From DATBMY01 sp036554605 (lineage in GTDB: Bacteria > Acidobacteriota > Blastocatellia > UBA7656): a stretch of DNA of 7,670 bases. The DNA is taken from contig DATBMY010000455.1 of NCBI GenBank assembly GCA_036554605.1, positions 1-7,670 of the forward strand. The letters run 5' to 3'. This document shows positions 6,991 through 7,670 of the stretch, piece after piece. The notes beneath the pieces are model-generated. The model worked only from the letters and a program-made list of their open reading frames with translations, was not told the origin of the DNA and did no database searches. The position numbers and the translations under genes were made by a program. The first letter of the stretch is position 1, and the number at the start of each line of letters is the position of its first letter.

Positions 6991-7670
6991 AGTATAACCA
7001 GGTCCTGCTGATTGCCAATGTAGGCGGGGATAATCTCGACAACGCGAAAATAATCTGACCAGGTTCGCCGGATATAATCGCTGGTCATATAGGTATTGCA
7101 ATAATAATCGTCGTCGTCGATATATCCTTGCAGGTCGGTGTTTCGCAGCGAAAAGATTCCGGTCTTGCGCCATTCTTCCCATTGAGAGAGATTGAGATTC
7201 GTTTGGCAAGCGGTGGTCTCTCCCAGCACACTCATCAACAGAAACGCGCCGGGCCGAGCGATCCGTCGCAGCTCTTGAAGCCATTCGAATTGATGCGGCT
7301 CCGAAAGATGTGAAAAAACGGATATGCCAAATACCAGATCGAACGAATCAGGAGCAAACTGTGTTGGCGGGTGCAGCGGCACGTCCTGAAATTCTACGAA
7401 GGGGAGATTTGCTTTGCACCAGTCCAGGTTATCTCTGTCAATATCGACGCCCGTGAGTTTGGAAGTCGGAAGCCTGTAGAAATTGCGCGCCGTTCTGCCG
7501 CAGCCGCACCCCCAATCAAGAATAGCCTGAAATTGGCCGAGGCCGCCTTGCCCGACTCTTCGCAGCGCCAGGTCCAGCTTCTTGAATGTGGAGTATCCTT
7601 CCAGGCGAAAGACCTCGGCGTTCTCATGGCCCGCGACGCGTTTGCGCCGCTGCGGGTCAGGCAGCGGCGG
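6975..7670 (-). CDS. Class I SAM-dependent methyltransferase (5' partial)
   Basis: On the minus strand the frame is open from base 7670 to TAG at 6977-6975, giving 231 residues; the start lies beyond the right edge. No ATG precedes the SAM motif in the window, and the GTG at 7382 is internal because the SAM-binding core lies upstream of it. Counting from base 7670, residues 50-59 (ILDWGCGCGR) form the glycine-rich SAM loop, GVDID at 74-78 is the acidic strand-2 motif, SFDLVFGISVFSHL at 109-122 is the strand-4 region, and RRIARPGAFLLMSV follows as the typical post-motif. The C-terminal part has DDDYYCNTYMTSDYIRRTW and ends QDLVILHKPG, as in methyltransferases common beside glycosyltransferase genes. 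The pre-motif segment PDPQRRKRVAG matches the usual start region of this family, so probably only a few dozen residues are missing. It is convergent with asnB and so not in that operon. The substrate is unknown; a sugar or glycan is plausible from the neighbours. No membrane segment is visible. Confidence 0.9.
   Translation of the reverse strand, partial: PPLPDPQRRKRVAGHENAEVFRLEGYSTFKKLDLALRRVGQGGLGQFQAILDWGCGCGRTARNFYRLPTSKLTGVDIDRDNLDWCKANLPFVEFQDVPLHPPTQFAPDSFDLVFGISVFSHLSEPHQFEWLQELRRIARPGAFLLMSVLGETTACQTNLNLSQWEEWRKTGIFSLRNTDLQGYIDDDDYYCNTYMTSDYIRRTWSDYFRVVEIIPAYIGNQQDLVILHKPG

Noticed and set aside
1..7670. tRNA/rRNA genes, insertion sequences, CRISPR arrays, attachment sites
   Set aside because: Reading through the window showed no cloverleaf-like gene, transposase or integrase frame, flanking inverted repeats, or regularly spaced direct repeats; nearly all bases are explained by three genes.

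Overview
This window holds part of a bacterial surface-polysaccharide (O-antigen, capsule or exopolysaccharide) biosynthesis locus. It contains two large plus-strand genes that overlap by one base and a third, convergent gene on the minus strand. The first and third genes run off the left and right edges, so only the middle gene is complete. The DNA is moderately GC-rich by eye and almost fully coding. The protein families suggest a Gram-negative-type environmental bacterium. Similar methyltransferase/coiled-coil/glycosyltransferase fusions are known to me from Myxococcota, Acidobacteriota, Cyanobacteria and Proteobacteria, but I cannot assign the phylum from this sequence alone.

Layout. Bases 1-5031 (+) encode at least 1676 residues of one multidomain protein. 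In order it carries a class I SAM-dependent methyltransferase (N-terminus missing), a short coiled coil, a beta-rich module, a long coiled coil, a basic/aromatic motif, a second beta-rich module, two consecutive GT-A family 2 glycosyltransferase domains in the arrangement of Myxococcus xanthus RfbC, and a C-terminal GT-B family 4 glycosyltransferase domain. Bases 5031-6908 (+) encode a complete 625-residue glutamine-hydrolysing asparagine synthetase (AsnB type) with intact glutaminase and synthetase motifs. Its ATG shares a base with the upstream TAA and is preceded by a good Shine-Dalgarno sequence, so the two genes are probably co-transcribed and translationally coupled. Bases 6909-6974 are a short convergent intergenic gap with only weak hairpins. 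Bases 6975-7670 (-) encode the C-terminal 231 residues of a second, unrelated class I methyltransferase.

How the genes may work together (inference). The fused protein could add up to three sugars with one polypeptide and methylate a sugar or the glycan end, with its coiled coils giving length or oligomerisation. AsnB-type enzymes in such loci either make asparagine or amidate a sugar acid, and the sequence does not decide which. The convergent methyltransferase belongs to a family often found beside glycosyltransferases and may modify the same glycan, but it is in a different transcription unit.

I see no RNA gene, mobile element, CRISPR array or origin, and no clearly new kind of system. 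The most notable object is the size and domain stacking of the fused methyltransferase-glycosyltransferase.
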